Assembly: GCA_948468495.1 (NCBI GenBank)
Contig: CAOKJI010000088.1
Coordinates: 1-6,919 of the forward strand
Origin: an uncultured Dorea sp.
GTDB taxonomy: Bacteria; Bacillota_A; Clostridia; Lachnospirales; Lachnospiraceae
Direction of reading: 5' to 3'
Length of the DNA stretch: 6,919 nucleotides
Position numbers and translations under genes: made by a program. The notes under the pieces were generated by a model. That model did no database searches, was not told the DNA's origin, and saw only the letters and a list, made by a program, of their open reading frames with translations. Position 1 is the stretch's first letter. Every line of letters starts with the position of its first letter. This document shows positions 1 to 6,264 of the stretch, in pieces.

Positions 1-2628
1 AAGCTTCCCAAATACGACGTGCCGGACGGCAAAACTTCCTGGGAATACTTAAATGAGCTGTGCTATGAAGGATTAGAGCGGCTCTATCAGCCGATGCCGG
101 AGGAATTAAGGGAACGGCTGTCCTATGAACTGTCGGTCATTCGGGATATGGGATATGTAGATTACTTCCTGATTGTGTGGGATTTTATCAAATATGCGAA
201 GGATCATGGAATTATGGTGGGTCCGGGGCGCGGTTCCGCGGCGGGAAGCGTGGTTTCTTACTGTCTTGGGATTACGACCATTGACCCGATTAAATATCAG
301 CTTCTGTTCGAGCGTTTCCTGAATCCGGAACGTGTATCTATGCCGGATATTGACGTAGATTTTGCACCTGAAGGCAGGCAGCAGGTAATTGACTATGTAA
401 GCCAGAAATACGGCTCGGACTGTGTGGTGCAGATTGTTACTTTCGGTACGCTGGCTGCAAGAGGTGTGATTCGCGATGTGGGACGGGTGATGGATTTGCC
501 CTATGCCTTTGTGGATAATATTGCCAAGATGATTCCTCAGGAACTAAATATTACGCTGAAGGGCGCTCTCGAGAAGAACGGAGAACTGCGCAAACTCTAT
601 CAGGAGGATGAACAGGTTAAGGAACTGATTGATATGTCTAAGCGTCTGGAAGGACTGCCGAGACACACGTCCATGCATGCGGCGGGGGTGGTAATCAGCC
701 AGAAATCAATTGACGAATATGTTCCTTTATCGCTCGGTTCAGACGGCTCGGTGACAACCCAGTTTACGATGACAACCTTGGAGGAGCTGGGGCTTTTGAA
801 GATGGATTTCTTAGGGCTTCGGAATCTGACGGTGATTAAGAGCGCACAGGAGCTGATAAAGAAGAGTACGGGCAAAGAGATTGATTTAGATAAGATAGAT
901 TACAACGATAAAGCGGTGCTGGATTATGTGGGAACCGGAAAAACGGACGGGGTGTTCCAGCTAGAAAGCGCCGGAATGAAGAGCTTCATCAAGGAACTAA
1001 AACCCCAGAGCTTAGAGGATATTATCGCGGGAATTGCCCTGTACCGCCCAGGTCCGATGGATTTTATTCCCCAGTACATCCGGGGAAAGAATCATCAGGA
1101 TAGGATTACCTATGACTGTCCTCAGCTGGAGCCGATCTTGGAGCCTACTTACGGATGTATTGTGTATCAGGAACAGGTAATGCAGATTGTGCGGGATTTG
1201 GCAGGCTATACCCTGGGACGAAGCGATTTGCTGCGCCGCGCTATGTCCAAGAAAAAGGGCGACGTAATGAAAAAGGAACGCCAGAGCTTCGTGTACGGCA
1301 ACGAGGAGGAGGGCGTTCCCGGCTGTGTGAACAATGGGATTGACGAGGCAACTGCCAATAAGATATACGATGAGATGATTGATTTTGCCAAATATGCATT
1401 TAACAAGTCTCATGCGGCGGCGTATGCGGTTGTATCCTATCAGACGGCATTTTTGAAATACTACTATCCGGTTGAATTTATGGCGGCTCTTATGACTTCT
1501 GTCATTGATAATTCCGCCAAGGTATCGGAGTACATTTACAGCAGCCGGCAGATGGGTATTAAGATTCTGCCGCCGGATATCAACAAAGGGGAAGGGGACT
1601 TTTCCGTAGATAACGGCAGCATCCGTTATGGCCTGGCAGCCATTAAGAGCGTGGGAAGGCCGGTTATTCAGGCGATTGTGGAAGAGCGGAAGAAAGGCGG
1701 TCCCTTTAAGAATCTGAAAGATTTTATGGAGCGGCTCTCCGGCAAGGAAACAAACAAACGTACCATAGAGAATTTCATTAAGGCAGGAGTATTCGACAGT
1801 TTCGGCGGTACGAGGAAGCAGTTTATGATGATTTATCTGCAGATTTTAGAACAGGTAAATCAAGAGCGCAAATACTCCATGACAGGTCAGATGTCGCTGT
1901 TTGATTTTGTAGATGAAGAGCAAAAGAAGGAATTCGATATTCCCCTTCCCAATGTGGGAGAATATGAGAAGGAGACCATGCTCGCATTTGAGAAGGAGGT
2001 TCTGGGAGTTTATCTGACGGGACATCCTCTGGAAGACTATGAGGAGAAGTGGAGAAAGAGCATTACTAAGACGACGCTGGATTTTCAGATTGACGACGAG
2101 ACCGGGCGGGCGAGGGTTACTGACGGGGCGAAAGAGACGATTGGCGGTATGATTACCGCTAAGACCATCAAGTATACAAGAACGAATCAGGTTATGGCCT
2201 TTCTGACGATTGAAGATCTGGCGGGGACAGTGGAGGTTGTGGTATTCCCCAGAGATTATGAGCGGAATCAGAAGTATTTGAATGAAGATGGTAAGGTATT
2301 TGTAAGGGGCAGGGTGTCTGAGGAGGATGATGCGCCCAGTAAGTTGATTTGTGAAAAGATTATTCCCTTTGAACAGACGAAGAAAGAGCTGTGGCTCCAG
2401 TATGCGGATAAGACGGCGTATCTGGAGGACGAAGCGCATCTCTTTGATATGCTGAAGGAGTCGGAAGGAGAGGATACGGTCGTCATTTACTGTAAGGCAG
2501 AGCGGGCGGTAAAGAGACTGCCTGCAGGAAGGAATATACAGATTGAGCCGGTGATTCTTGGAAGGCTTGCGAATTATTATGGAGAGGCCAGAGTAAAGGT
2601 GGTTGAAAAACCAATTGAAAACAGGTAG
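1..2628 (+). CDS. dnaE: DNA polymerase III alpha subunit (DnaE), 3' part, cut by left edge
   Basis: Catalytic subunit of a bacterial C-family replicative polymerase; it acts in the cytoplasm at the replication fork. The frame is open from base 1 and already reads family-typical sequence there (LPKYDVPDGKTSWEYLNELC), so the start lies outside. The 875 visible residues lack only the N-terminal PHP domain of a protein usually near 1150 residues. Seen, counting the first window codon as 1: the palm motif GPGRGSAAGS (about 68-77); PDIDVDF with the catalytic Asp pair at 118 and 120; the third catalytic Asp at 269 in KMDFLGLR; the fingers motif FNKSHAAAYAVVSYQ; a helix-hairpin-helix region near 541-575; an internal beta-clamp-binding motif QMSLF at 630-634; the conserved YLTGHPLEDY; and an OB fold from about 714 to 790. 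No frameshift or missing catalytic residue is visible. Clostridia normally also carry PolC; which one does most of the synthesis cannot be seen here. Confidence 0.97.
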   Translation, partial: KLPKYDVPDGKTSWEYLNELCYEGLERLYQPMPEELRERLSYELSVIRDMGYVDYFLIVWDFIKYAKDHGIMVGPGRGSAAGSVVSYCLGITTIDPIKYQLLFERFLNPERVSMPDIDVDFAPEGRQQVIDYVSQKYGSDCVVQIVTFGTLAARGVIRDVGRVMDLPYAFVDNIAKMIPQELNITLKGALEKNGELRKLYQEDEQVKELIDMSKRLEGLPRHTSMHAAGVVISQKSIDEYVPLSLGSDGSVTTQFTMTTLEELGLLKMDFLGLRNLTVIKSAQELIKKSTGKEIDLDKIDYNDKAVLDYVGTGKTDGVFQLESAGMKSFIKELKPQSLEDIIAGIALYRPGPMDFIPQYIRGKNHQDRITYDCPQLEPILEPTYGCIVYQEQVMQIVRDLAGYTLGRSDLLRRAMSKKKGDVMKKERQSFVYGNEEEGVPGCVNNGIDEATANKIYDEMIDFAKYAFNKSHAAAYAVVSYQTAFLKYYYPVEFMAALMTSVIDNSAKVSEYIYSSRQMGIKILPPDINKGEGDFSVDNGSIRYGLAAIKSVGRPVIQAIVEERKKGGPFKNLKDFMERLSGKETNKRTIENFIKAGVFDSFGGTRKQFMMIYLQILEQVNQERKYSMTGQMSLFDFVDEEQKKEFDIPLPNVGEYEKETMLAFEKEVLGVYLTGHPLEDYEEKWRKSITKTTLDFQIDDETGRARVTDGAKETIGGMITAKTIKYTRTNQVMAFLTIEDLAGTVEVVVFPRDYERNQKYLNEDGKVFVRGRVSEEDDAPSKLICEKIIPFEQTKKELWLQYADKTAYLEDEAHLFDMLKESEGEDTVVIYCKAERAVKRLPAGRNIQIEPVILGRLANYYGEARVKVVEKPIENR

Positions 2629-2643
2629 CGAATCGGTTACAAT
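2615..2643 (+). promoter_or_regulatory. Sigma-A type promoter for murI, overlapping the dnaE stop codon
   Basis: TTGAAA (2615-2620) and TACAAT (2638-2643) are separated by exactly 17 bases, and each hexamer differs from consensus at one position. Transcription would start near 2650, about 20 bases before the murI start and just upstream of its Shine-Dalgarno. It would allow murI and the DUF1934 gene to be expressed independently of dnaE. This is a sequence match only. Confidence 0.62.
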
Positions 2644-2669
2644 GGTCTGAACAGGGAGGGAATGTTGGA

Positions 2670-3485
2670 ATGGAGGATTTAAAGAAGGCGCCAATCGGAG
2701 TATTTGACTCTGGAGTGGGGGGACTGACGGTGGCCAGAGAGATTATGCGTCAGCTTCCTGATGAGAATATTGTTTACTTTGGAGATACGGCGAGACTTCC
2801 TTACGGCAGCAAGTCGAAGGAGTCTATTATTCGTTTCTCCAGACAGATTATCCGTTTTCTGCAGACCAGACATGTCAAGGCAATTGTGATTGCGTGCAAT
2901 ACCGCTACGGCCCAGGCGTTAGAGACAGTCAGACAGGAATTTGACACGCCGATTATCGGAGTGATTGAGCCTGGCGCCAGGGCTGCGATTCATGAGACGA
3001 AGAATAAGAAAATCGGGGTTGCCGGAACGGAAGGAACCATTTTAAGCCAGATGTATACCAGAGTGATTCATGAACTGGAGCCGGAAGCAGAAGTTATGGG
3101 CAAAGCATGTCCGCTGTTTGTGCCATTGGTGGAAGAAGGGTTTACGAAGCACCACATTACCGAAGAGGTGATTGACATCTACTTAAGGGAGATGAAAGAG
3201 TCGGAAGTGGATACCATGATTCTTGGATGCACCCATTATCCTCTGCTTCGTTCTGCTATTATAGAATATATGGGCGAAGGAGTTCATATTGTAAATCCTG
3301 CGTATGAAGCGGCCATGGATTTGAAGAAGCTGCTGAAAGAAAAGAATATGAGCAAAGAGGACGGAGAATTTAATAAATACGAATTCTACGTCAGCGATGC
3401 AGCTGAAAAGTTCAAACAATTTGCTAACTCAGTTCTTCCATATAATGTAGAAACAATTCATCAAGTCAATATTGAAGAATTTTAA
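2670..3485 (+). CDS. murI: Glutamate racemase
   Basis: Cytoplasmic, cofactor-independent enzyme interconverting L- and D-glutamate, supplying D-Glu for the peptidoglycan stem peptide. The 271 residues match the usual family length. Seen: IGVFDSGVGGLTV at 9-21 with the active-site Asp13; YFGDTARLPYG at 36-46; IACNTATA with catalytic Cys76; PLVEEG at 152-157 with the conserved Glu; and LGCTHYPLL with catalytic Cys187 and His189. Both cysteines of the two-base mechanism are present. The start at 2670 is preceded by AGGGAGGG (2653-2660) at 9 bases; an ATG at 2662 runs into a stop after six codons and is not the start. It lies 41 bases after dnaE in the same direction, with its own candidate promoter. 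No terminator separates it from the DUF1934 gene, so the two are probably co-transcribed. Confidence 0.97.
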   Translation: MEDLKKAPIGVFDSGVGGLTVAREIMRQLPDENIVYFGDTARLPYGSKSKESIIRFSRQIIRFLQTRHVKAIVIACNTATAQALETVRQEFDTPIIGVIEPGARAAIHETKNKKIGVAGTEGTILSQMYTRVIHELEPEAEVMGKACPLFVPLVEEGFTKHHITEEVIDIYLREMKESEVDTMILGCTHYPLLRSAIIEYMGEGVHIVNPAYEAAMDLKKLLKEKNMSKEDGEFNKYEFYVSDAAEKFKQFANSVLPYNVETIHQVNIEEF

Positions 3486-3570
3486 CGAAGCATTCTTATG
3501 GAGAGCAGGCTGGCTAGATAATCCGGTACTTGAATCCGGTTTACGAATATTATAAGAAAAGGAGCAGTCT

Positions 3571-4008
3571 ATGAAGAAAGACGTATTGATTAGTATTGCG
3601 GGCCTTCATTATGGTCTGCCAGGGGACGGAGGCGAGGAAGAGCCTATTGAGATTATTACGCCGGCGTCCTACTATCAGAGAAATGGAAAACATTATATTA
3701 TCTATGACGAGGTTGCGGAGGGCGTTCCGGGAACGGTTAAGAATACAGTGAAAATTACAGGCGATACCTTATTTGAAATCAGCAAGAGCGGGGCGGCCAG
3801 TACGCGTATGGTATTTGAAAAGGATAAGATTAATATGACCAGCTATCAGACGCCTTTCGGCGAATTTCTGGTTGGTATTCACACGAAGGATATGCAGATG
3901 GATTTCCGGGAAGATGAGATAGATGTGAATATATATTATGCCCTGGATATCAATAATGAGCCGCTCTCAGACAGTCAGATTAAGGTGAATGTAAGAGGGA
4001 TTGGATAA
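3571..4008 (+). CDS. DUF1934 / YwiB-like small beta-barrel protein
   Basis: A 145-residue cytoplasmic protein with no signal peptide or membrane segment. Seen: the N-terminal MKKDVLISIAGLHY, a short acidic turn (GDGGEEE), ITPASYYQRNGKHYIIYDE, an ITGDTLFEISKSG strand pair, then TRMVFEKDK, a YQTPFGEF motif at about 92-99, and alternating strands through YYALDINNEPLSDSQIKVNV. This order fits the DUF1934 family (B. subtilis YwiB), known as a calycin-like beta barrel of unknown role. The start is set by AAAAGGAG ending at 3564, six bases before the ATG. It lies 85 bases after murI with no terminator between, and the hairpin at 4037 ends the unit. The family assignment comes from remembered sequence pattern and is fairly sure; the function is not known, and proximity to murI alone does not establish a cell-wall role. 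Confidence 0.85.
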   Translation: MKKDVLISIAGLHYGLPGDGGEEEPIEIITPASYYQRNGKHYIIYDEVAEGVPGTVKNTVKITGDTLFEISKSGAASTRMVFEKDKINMTSYQTPFGEFLVGIHTKDMQMDFREDEIDVNIYYALDINNEPLSDSQIKVNVRGIG

Positions 4009-4036
4009 GAACAGGCAGCTCTGGGCCGCACAGGTG

Positions 4037-4068
4037 AAAAAAGATTGCGCGTGCGCGCAATCTTTTTT
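4037..4068. terminator. Bidirectional intrinsic terminator between convergent genes
   Basis: A perfect 14-bp stem: AAAAAAGATTGCGC (4037-4050), loop GTGC, then GCGCAATCTTTTTT (4055-4068). The A run on one arm and T run on the other give a U-tract on both strands. ACAGG (4030-4034) and CCTGT (4072-4076) can extend the stem beyond a small internal loop. It lies 28 bases after the DUF1934 stop and 20 bases beyond the stop of the minus-strand gene, so it can serve both. Confidence 0.93.
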
Positions 4069-4088
4069 ATGCCTGTTATATTGTCTTT

Positions 4089-4535
4089 TTATTTGTCTTT
4101 GTTCCGGAATCTTGCGAAGAAGCCTTTTTTCTTTTTAGGAGTCTCAAGCGGACCGCGAATGCCTCTTACCGCAGTAATATAGATTCCGCTTACAGTTGCT
4201 TTGACTTCTTTCTTAACCGGAATCTGCTCAAAGATAGAGCCGTCGCACATCAGGGTCATAATTCTCGGACCAATCTTCGCCTTTACCACAGGAACTTTGG
4301 AACGCCTCAGATACTTTGGCGTATTATCAACAACAAACTGTGGGAACCCGGCTTCCTTAAGCTTCATCATCTTCTTATCAATAATCAGCATACTGACCTG
4401 CTGTGCAGCTGCTTCGAGCTGTTCCTGCTGCGCATCCTGCTTCTTCTGCATTCTTCGGCCAAGAAATGTAAGAACGCCAAGCACAATAAGTAAAATTATG
4501 GCTATCACTAGTAAAACTATCGTAACTGTATTCAC
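4089..4535 (-). CDS. Small single-pass membrane protein, unrecognised
   Basis: I do not recognise the family. The frame can be opened at a TTG (4550), but its next two codons, AGG AGG, are the Shine-Dalgarno itself. The GTG at 4533-4535, six bases after AGGAGG, is therefore the start, giving 148 residues. Seen: one hydrophobic helix at about 4-26 followed by RRMQKK, which predicts the C-terminus inside; a polar Gln/Glu/Ala-rich stretch at about 29-48 running into KKMMKLKEAG, probably helical or coiled coil; a compact region at 63-128 with GFPQFVVDNTPKYLRR, KAKIGPRIMTLMCDGS and VSGIYITAVRGIRGP; and a very basic tail (PKKKKGFFARFRNKDK) that may touch membrane lipid or nucleic acid. It is convergent with the DUF1934 gene, divergent from the lipoprotein gene, and has its own promoter. 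A membrane-anchored cytoplasmic protein is the most that can be said. Confidence 0.82.
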   Translation of the reverse strand: MNTVTIVLLVIAIILLIVLGVLTFLGRRMQKKQDAQQEQLEAAAQQVSMLIIDKKMMKLKEAGFPQFVVDNTPKYLRRSKVPVVKAKIGPRIMTLMCDGSIFEQIPVKKEVKATVSGIYITAVRGIRGPLETPKKKKGFFARFRNKDK

Positions 4536-4605
4536 GTAAATCCTCCTCAAATAGTATTCTCATCCAAGCCTCAGATAACGGTATCATTCGGCTAAACTGT
4601 TATTC

Positions 4606-4634
4606 ATTTTAACATCGTTTTTATCTCAGTGCAA
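4606..4634 (-). promoter_or_regulatory. Sigma-A promoter of the minus-strand membrane-protein gene
   Basis: Read on the minus strand: TTGCAC (4634-4629), a 17-base spacer, then TAAAAT (4611-4606) preceded by TGT, an extended -10. Transcription would begin near 4599, leaving about 64 bases of untranslated leader before the GTG at 4535. Confidence 0.75.
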
Positions 4635-4676
4635 GTGGTTTGCAAGATTAGGATCGTGAATTTCCTGTGAAAAAGG

Positions 4677-4705
4677 TTTTTTTTGTGGTTTGGTTGTGAT
4701 ATACT
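4677..4705 (+). promoter_or_regulatory. Extended -10 promoter of the lipoprotein gene
   Basis: TGA-TATACT (4697-4705) is an extended -10 with one mismatch in the hexamer. Seventeen bases upstream is only a T run (TTTTTT, 4677-4682), so the -35 is poor. The start would be near 4712, about 115 bases ahead of the lipoprotein ATG, leaving room for the upstream ORF. It lies back to back with the minus-strand promoter, with about 40 bases between the two -35 regions. Confidence 0.5.
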
Positions 4706-4737
4706 TAAGAACGTTTCAGTTATTTCACAGGATGATT

Positions 4738-4824
4738 ATGGAATATATTGAAAATGAAACTGGGATAAGGGAAAGGAGAACGATTCATTTGCCGGTATAT
4801 AAGGGGCGGATGGATACTTATTAG
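4738..4824 (+). CDS. Possible 28-30 codon upstream ORF before the lipoprotein gene
   Basis: An in-frame run from ATG at 4738 (or ATG at 4732) to TAG at 4822-4824, encoding 28 or 30 residues that begin MEYIENETGIRERR and end VYKGRMDTY. AGGA at 4729-4732 stands five bases before the 4738 ATG. A stronger AAAGGAG lies inside it at 4772-4778, ten bases before an in-frame TTG (4789) that would give an 11-residue version. Its stop is only 2 bases before the lipoprotein ATG, and that ATG has no good Shine-Dalgarno of its own. Translational coupling or a leader-peptide role is inferred. The peptide resembles nothing I know, and chance is a real alternative. Confidence 0.35.
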   Translation: MEYIENETGIRERRTIHLPVYKGRMDTY

Positions 4825-4826
4825 GT

Positions 4827-5900
4827 ATGATGAAGAGAAAAACAGCGGTATTATTAACGGGAGTATTAGCAGCGTCGGTGATTATGACAGGCTGTTCTGG
4901 CAACAGAGCGTCTAATGAATATGTGTCGGTGGGCGGATATAAGGGAATTGAAGTGGCGGACATTGAAGAGCCGAAGGAGGTAGACGAGGAAACAGTAGAC
5001 GAGTATATTCAGGCTGTTTTGTCCCAGCACTCTATGCAGGAAGAGATTAAGGACAGAAAGGTGAAGTCCGGAGATACAGTTAATATAGATTTTGTCGGGA
5101 AGATGGACGGAGAGAAGTTTGACGGCGGCAGTTCGGAGAGTTATAATCTGGAAATTGGCTCCGGTTCTTTTATAGAAGGATTTGAAGACAGCATCATTGA
5201 CCATAAGCCGGGGGAGACCTTTGACTGGAACGGTAAATTCCCGGACCCATATACGGGTAATCCTGATTTTTCTGGGAAGGATGTAACATTTACAATAACG
5301 GTAAACTACATTTGCGGAGAGGTGACCGTTCCGGAGCTTACGGATGAATTTGTTAAGAGTGTTTCGGAAGAGTCAAAAACGGTAGAAGAATATAAGAAAG
5401 AGATTGAGAAACAGCTTACAGAAGGAGGCACGTCTGATTTTGATTTACAGCTTCAGGATGCCGCGTGGAAGGCAGTATTTGAGAAAGCGGAGATTAAGGG
5501 GTATCCGGACGGAGAACTGGAGGAAGTGAAGACAAGGCTTATGGACCCGATTAAGCAACAGGCTGAAAGCGAGAAGATGGAGCTGGCGGATTTCCTCGAG
5601 CAGTATTATCAGTTAAGCGAGGAAGATTTTGAGAAACAGGCGGAGGATTATGCAAAGGAAAGCATTGAACAGAAATTGGTAGCCTGGGCAATTGCCGAAG
5701 AGGAGAATCTGGTTCCCGGAGATTCCGAGTGGGAGAAAGAATACGAGGCTCTCGCAGAGGAAATGGGCTTTGGAGACGTGGACGCGCTGAAGGAGGCGGC
5801 AAAGGCTTCGGGAGATCCGGAGGAAGTACTGCAGGATGTGATTGTTCAGAATCGGGTGAGGGAATTTTTGGCGGAATACGCCATTCAGGTGAAACAATAA
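4827..5900 (+). CDS. Lipoprotein with trigger-factor FKBP prolyl isomerase and C-terminal chaperone domains
   Basis: Predicted membrane-anchored extracytoplasmic folding factor that isomerises Xaa-Pro bonds and holds unfolded chains. Seen in 357 residues: a lipoprotein signal peptide (MKRK, hydrophobic core 7-20, lipobox MTGC with Cys23); a short linker; an FKBP-type domain at about 78-162 (VKSGDTVNIDFVGKMDG, KFDGG, GSFIEGFEDSIIDHKPGE, then a PDPYTGNPDFSGKDVTFTI segment as in trigger factor); and a long helical, Glu/Lys-rich C-terminal region at about 165-355 resembling the trigger factor chaperone arms (TVPELTDEFVK, TVEEYKKEIEKQL). The N-terminal ribosome-binding domain of cytosolic trigger factor, with its GFRxGKxP loop, is absent and replaced by the signal peptide, so it is not a canonical Tig. 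ATG at 4827 and ATG at 4830 are both possible; neither has a well-spaced Shine-Dalgarno, the nearest (AAGGGGCGG, 4801-4809) being 17 bases away. The catalytic activity is inferred from the fold. Confidence 0.9.
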   Translation: MMKRKTAVLLTGVLAASVIMTGCSGNRASNEYVSVGGYKGIEVADIEEPKEVDEETVDEYIQAVLSQHSMQEEIKDRKVKSGDTVNIDFVGKMDGEKFDGGSSESYNLEIGSGSFIEGFEDSIIDHKPGETFDWNGKFPDPYTGNPDFSGKDVTFTITVNYICGEVTVPELTDEFVKSVSEESKTVEEYKKEIEKQLTEGGTSDFDLQLQDAAWKAVFEKAEIKGYPDGELEEVKTRLMDPIKQQAESEKMELADFLEQYYQLSEEDFEKQAEDYAKESIEQKLVAWAIAEEENLVPGDSEWEKEYEALAEEMGFGDVDALKEAAKASGDPEEVLQDVIVQNRVREFLAEYAIQVKQ

Positions 5901-5919
5901 AAAAGGAAGAAAAGTACGG

Positions 5920-5950
5920 CGGCAGGCGTTTCCGGGAGGAAGGCCTGCCG
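5920..5950 (+). terminator. GC-rich hairpin after the lipoprotein gene, probable terminator
   Basis: CGGCAGGC (5920-5927) pairs with GCCTGCCG (5943-5950), and an inner TTCC/GGAA stem closes a GGGA loop. It begins 19 bases after the lipoprotein stop. Only CTTTGCGTT follows, so the U-tract is weak. It may terminate inefficiently, act with a factor, or protect the 3' end of the message. Confidence 0.55.
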
Positions 5951-5969
5951 CTTTGCGTTGGAATTGTAG

Positions 5970-6184
5970 TTCACAGGTTACCTGGCCTGCCCGGAAAGCT
6001 ATGGTATAGGAAGCAGGGCGAGACAACATTTCAGTGAACTAACTGCTAACGGAGACTAAGAAACTCAGGAATGCCTTCGTTTCTAAGTCTCCATAAGCAG
6101 TGGATTTCACTTTCATTAAAAACGTCTCTTAATTGCCCTGCTTCCTATACCTAAGCTTTCCGGGCAGGCCAGATAACCTCTGAA
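5970..6184. mobile_element. 215-bp foldback element (MITE-like long imperfect palindrome)
   Basis: The left arm at 5970-6019 and the right arm at 6135-6184 are inverted copies matching at 46 of 50 positions; the core CTGGCCTGCCCGGAAAGCT is identical in both. Inside is a second palindrome: GGAGACTAAGAAAC (6051-6064) against GTTTCTAAGTCTCC (6079-6092), 13 of 14 paired. CTGCTAAC and ATAAGCAG extend it less perfectly. The trinucleotide TAG flanks both ends (5967-5969 and 6185-6187) and could be a target-site duplication. No ORF lies in it. The shape fits a non-autonomous foldback element or MITE, but an unusual transcribed structure cannot be excluded. The boundaries are my choice from where the match decays. 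Confidence 0.6.
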
Positions 6185-6190
6185 TAGTAA

Positions 6191-6209
6191 CTTAGTTTCC
6201 GTTAGCCGT
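6191..6209 (+). repeat. Third copy of the palindrome's inner motif, outside its right arm
   Basis: CTTAGTTTCCGTTAGCCGT matches the reverse complement of 6042-6060 at 17 of 19 positions, and the forward copy at 6083-6101 at 14 of 19. Similarity continues weakly to about 6229 (GTTCA, then GGAAATGG). One of the two mismatches to 6042-6060 would be a G-U pair in RNA. It lies outside the apparent element and ends about 20 bases before the -35 of the cysE promoter. Confidence 0.6.
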
Positions 6210-6229
6210 GTTCATGTGCTTGGAAATGG

Positions 6230-6258
6230 TTGACAAATTCCTGAAATTCGCATAAGAT
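6230..6258 (+). promoter_or_regulatory. Consensus sigma-A promoter of the T-box/cysE unit
   Basis: A perfect TTGACA (6230-6235), a 17-base spacer and TAAGAT (6253-6258). Transcription should start near 6265, at the 5' end of the T-box leader. With such a strong promoter, control is expected to lie mainly at the attenuator. Confidence 0.85.
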
Positions 6259-6264
6259 AATTCT

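Noticed and set aside
19..21. GTG at 19 as the dnaE start codon
   Set aside because: The frame is open to base 1 and upstream codons already match DnaE. No Shine-Dalgarno precedes it, and the PHP domain would be missing.
1846..2694. 282-codon open frame on the minus strand
   Set aside because: It lies antisense to intact dnaE with conserved motifs, runs into murI, and its translation is low-complexity Leu/Arg/Ser-rich with no recognisable domain.
3520..3540. Direct repeat AATCCGGT (3520-3527 and 3533-3540) between murI and the DUF1934 gene
   Set aside because: Two 8-base copies could be chance. They form no hairpin and overlap no convincing promoter, so an operator call is not supported.
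3530..3556. TTGAAT ... TATAAG as a promoter for the DUF1934 gene
   Set aside because: The spacer is only 15 bases, and the predicted start would fall within or beside the Shine-Dalgarno, leaving no usable leader.
4201..4539. 112-codon plus-strand open frame
   Set aside because: It is antisense to the minus-strand gene, which has a promoter, ribosome site and terminator. Its Cys/Ser-rich translation mirrors the Gln/Ala-rich codons.
4548..4550. TTG at 4550 as start of the minus-strand membrane protein
   Set aside because: Codons 2 and 3 would be the AGGAGG ribosome site that serves the GTG at 4535 with ideal spacing.
5729..6037. 102-codon plus-strand open frame running from the lipoprotein gene into the palindrome
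   Set aside because: It is out of frame with the lipoprotein gene over half its length, is Gly/Arg-rich as expected from a frame shadow, and has no ribosome site.
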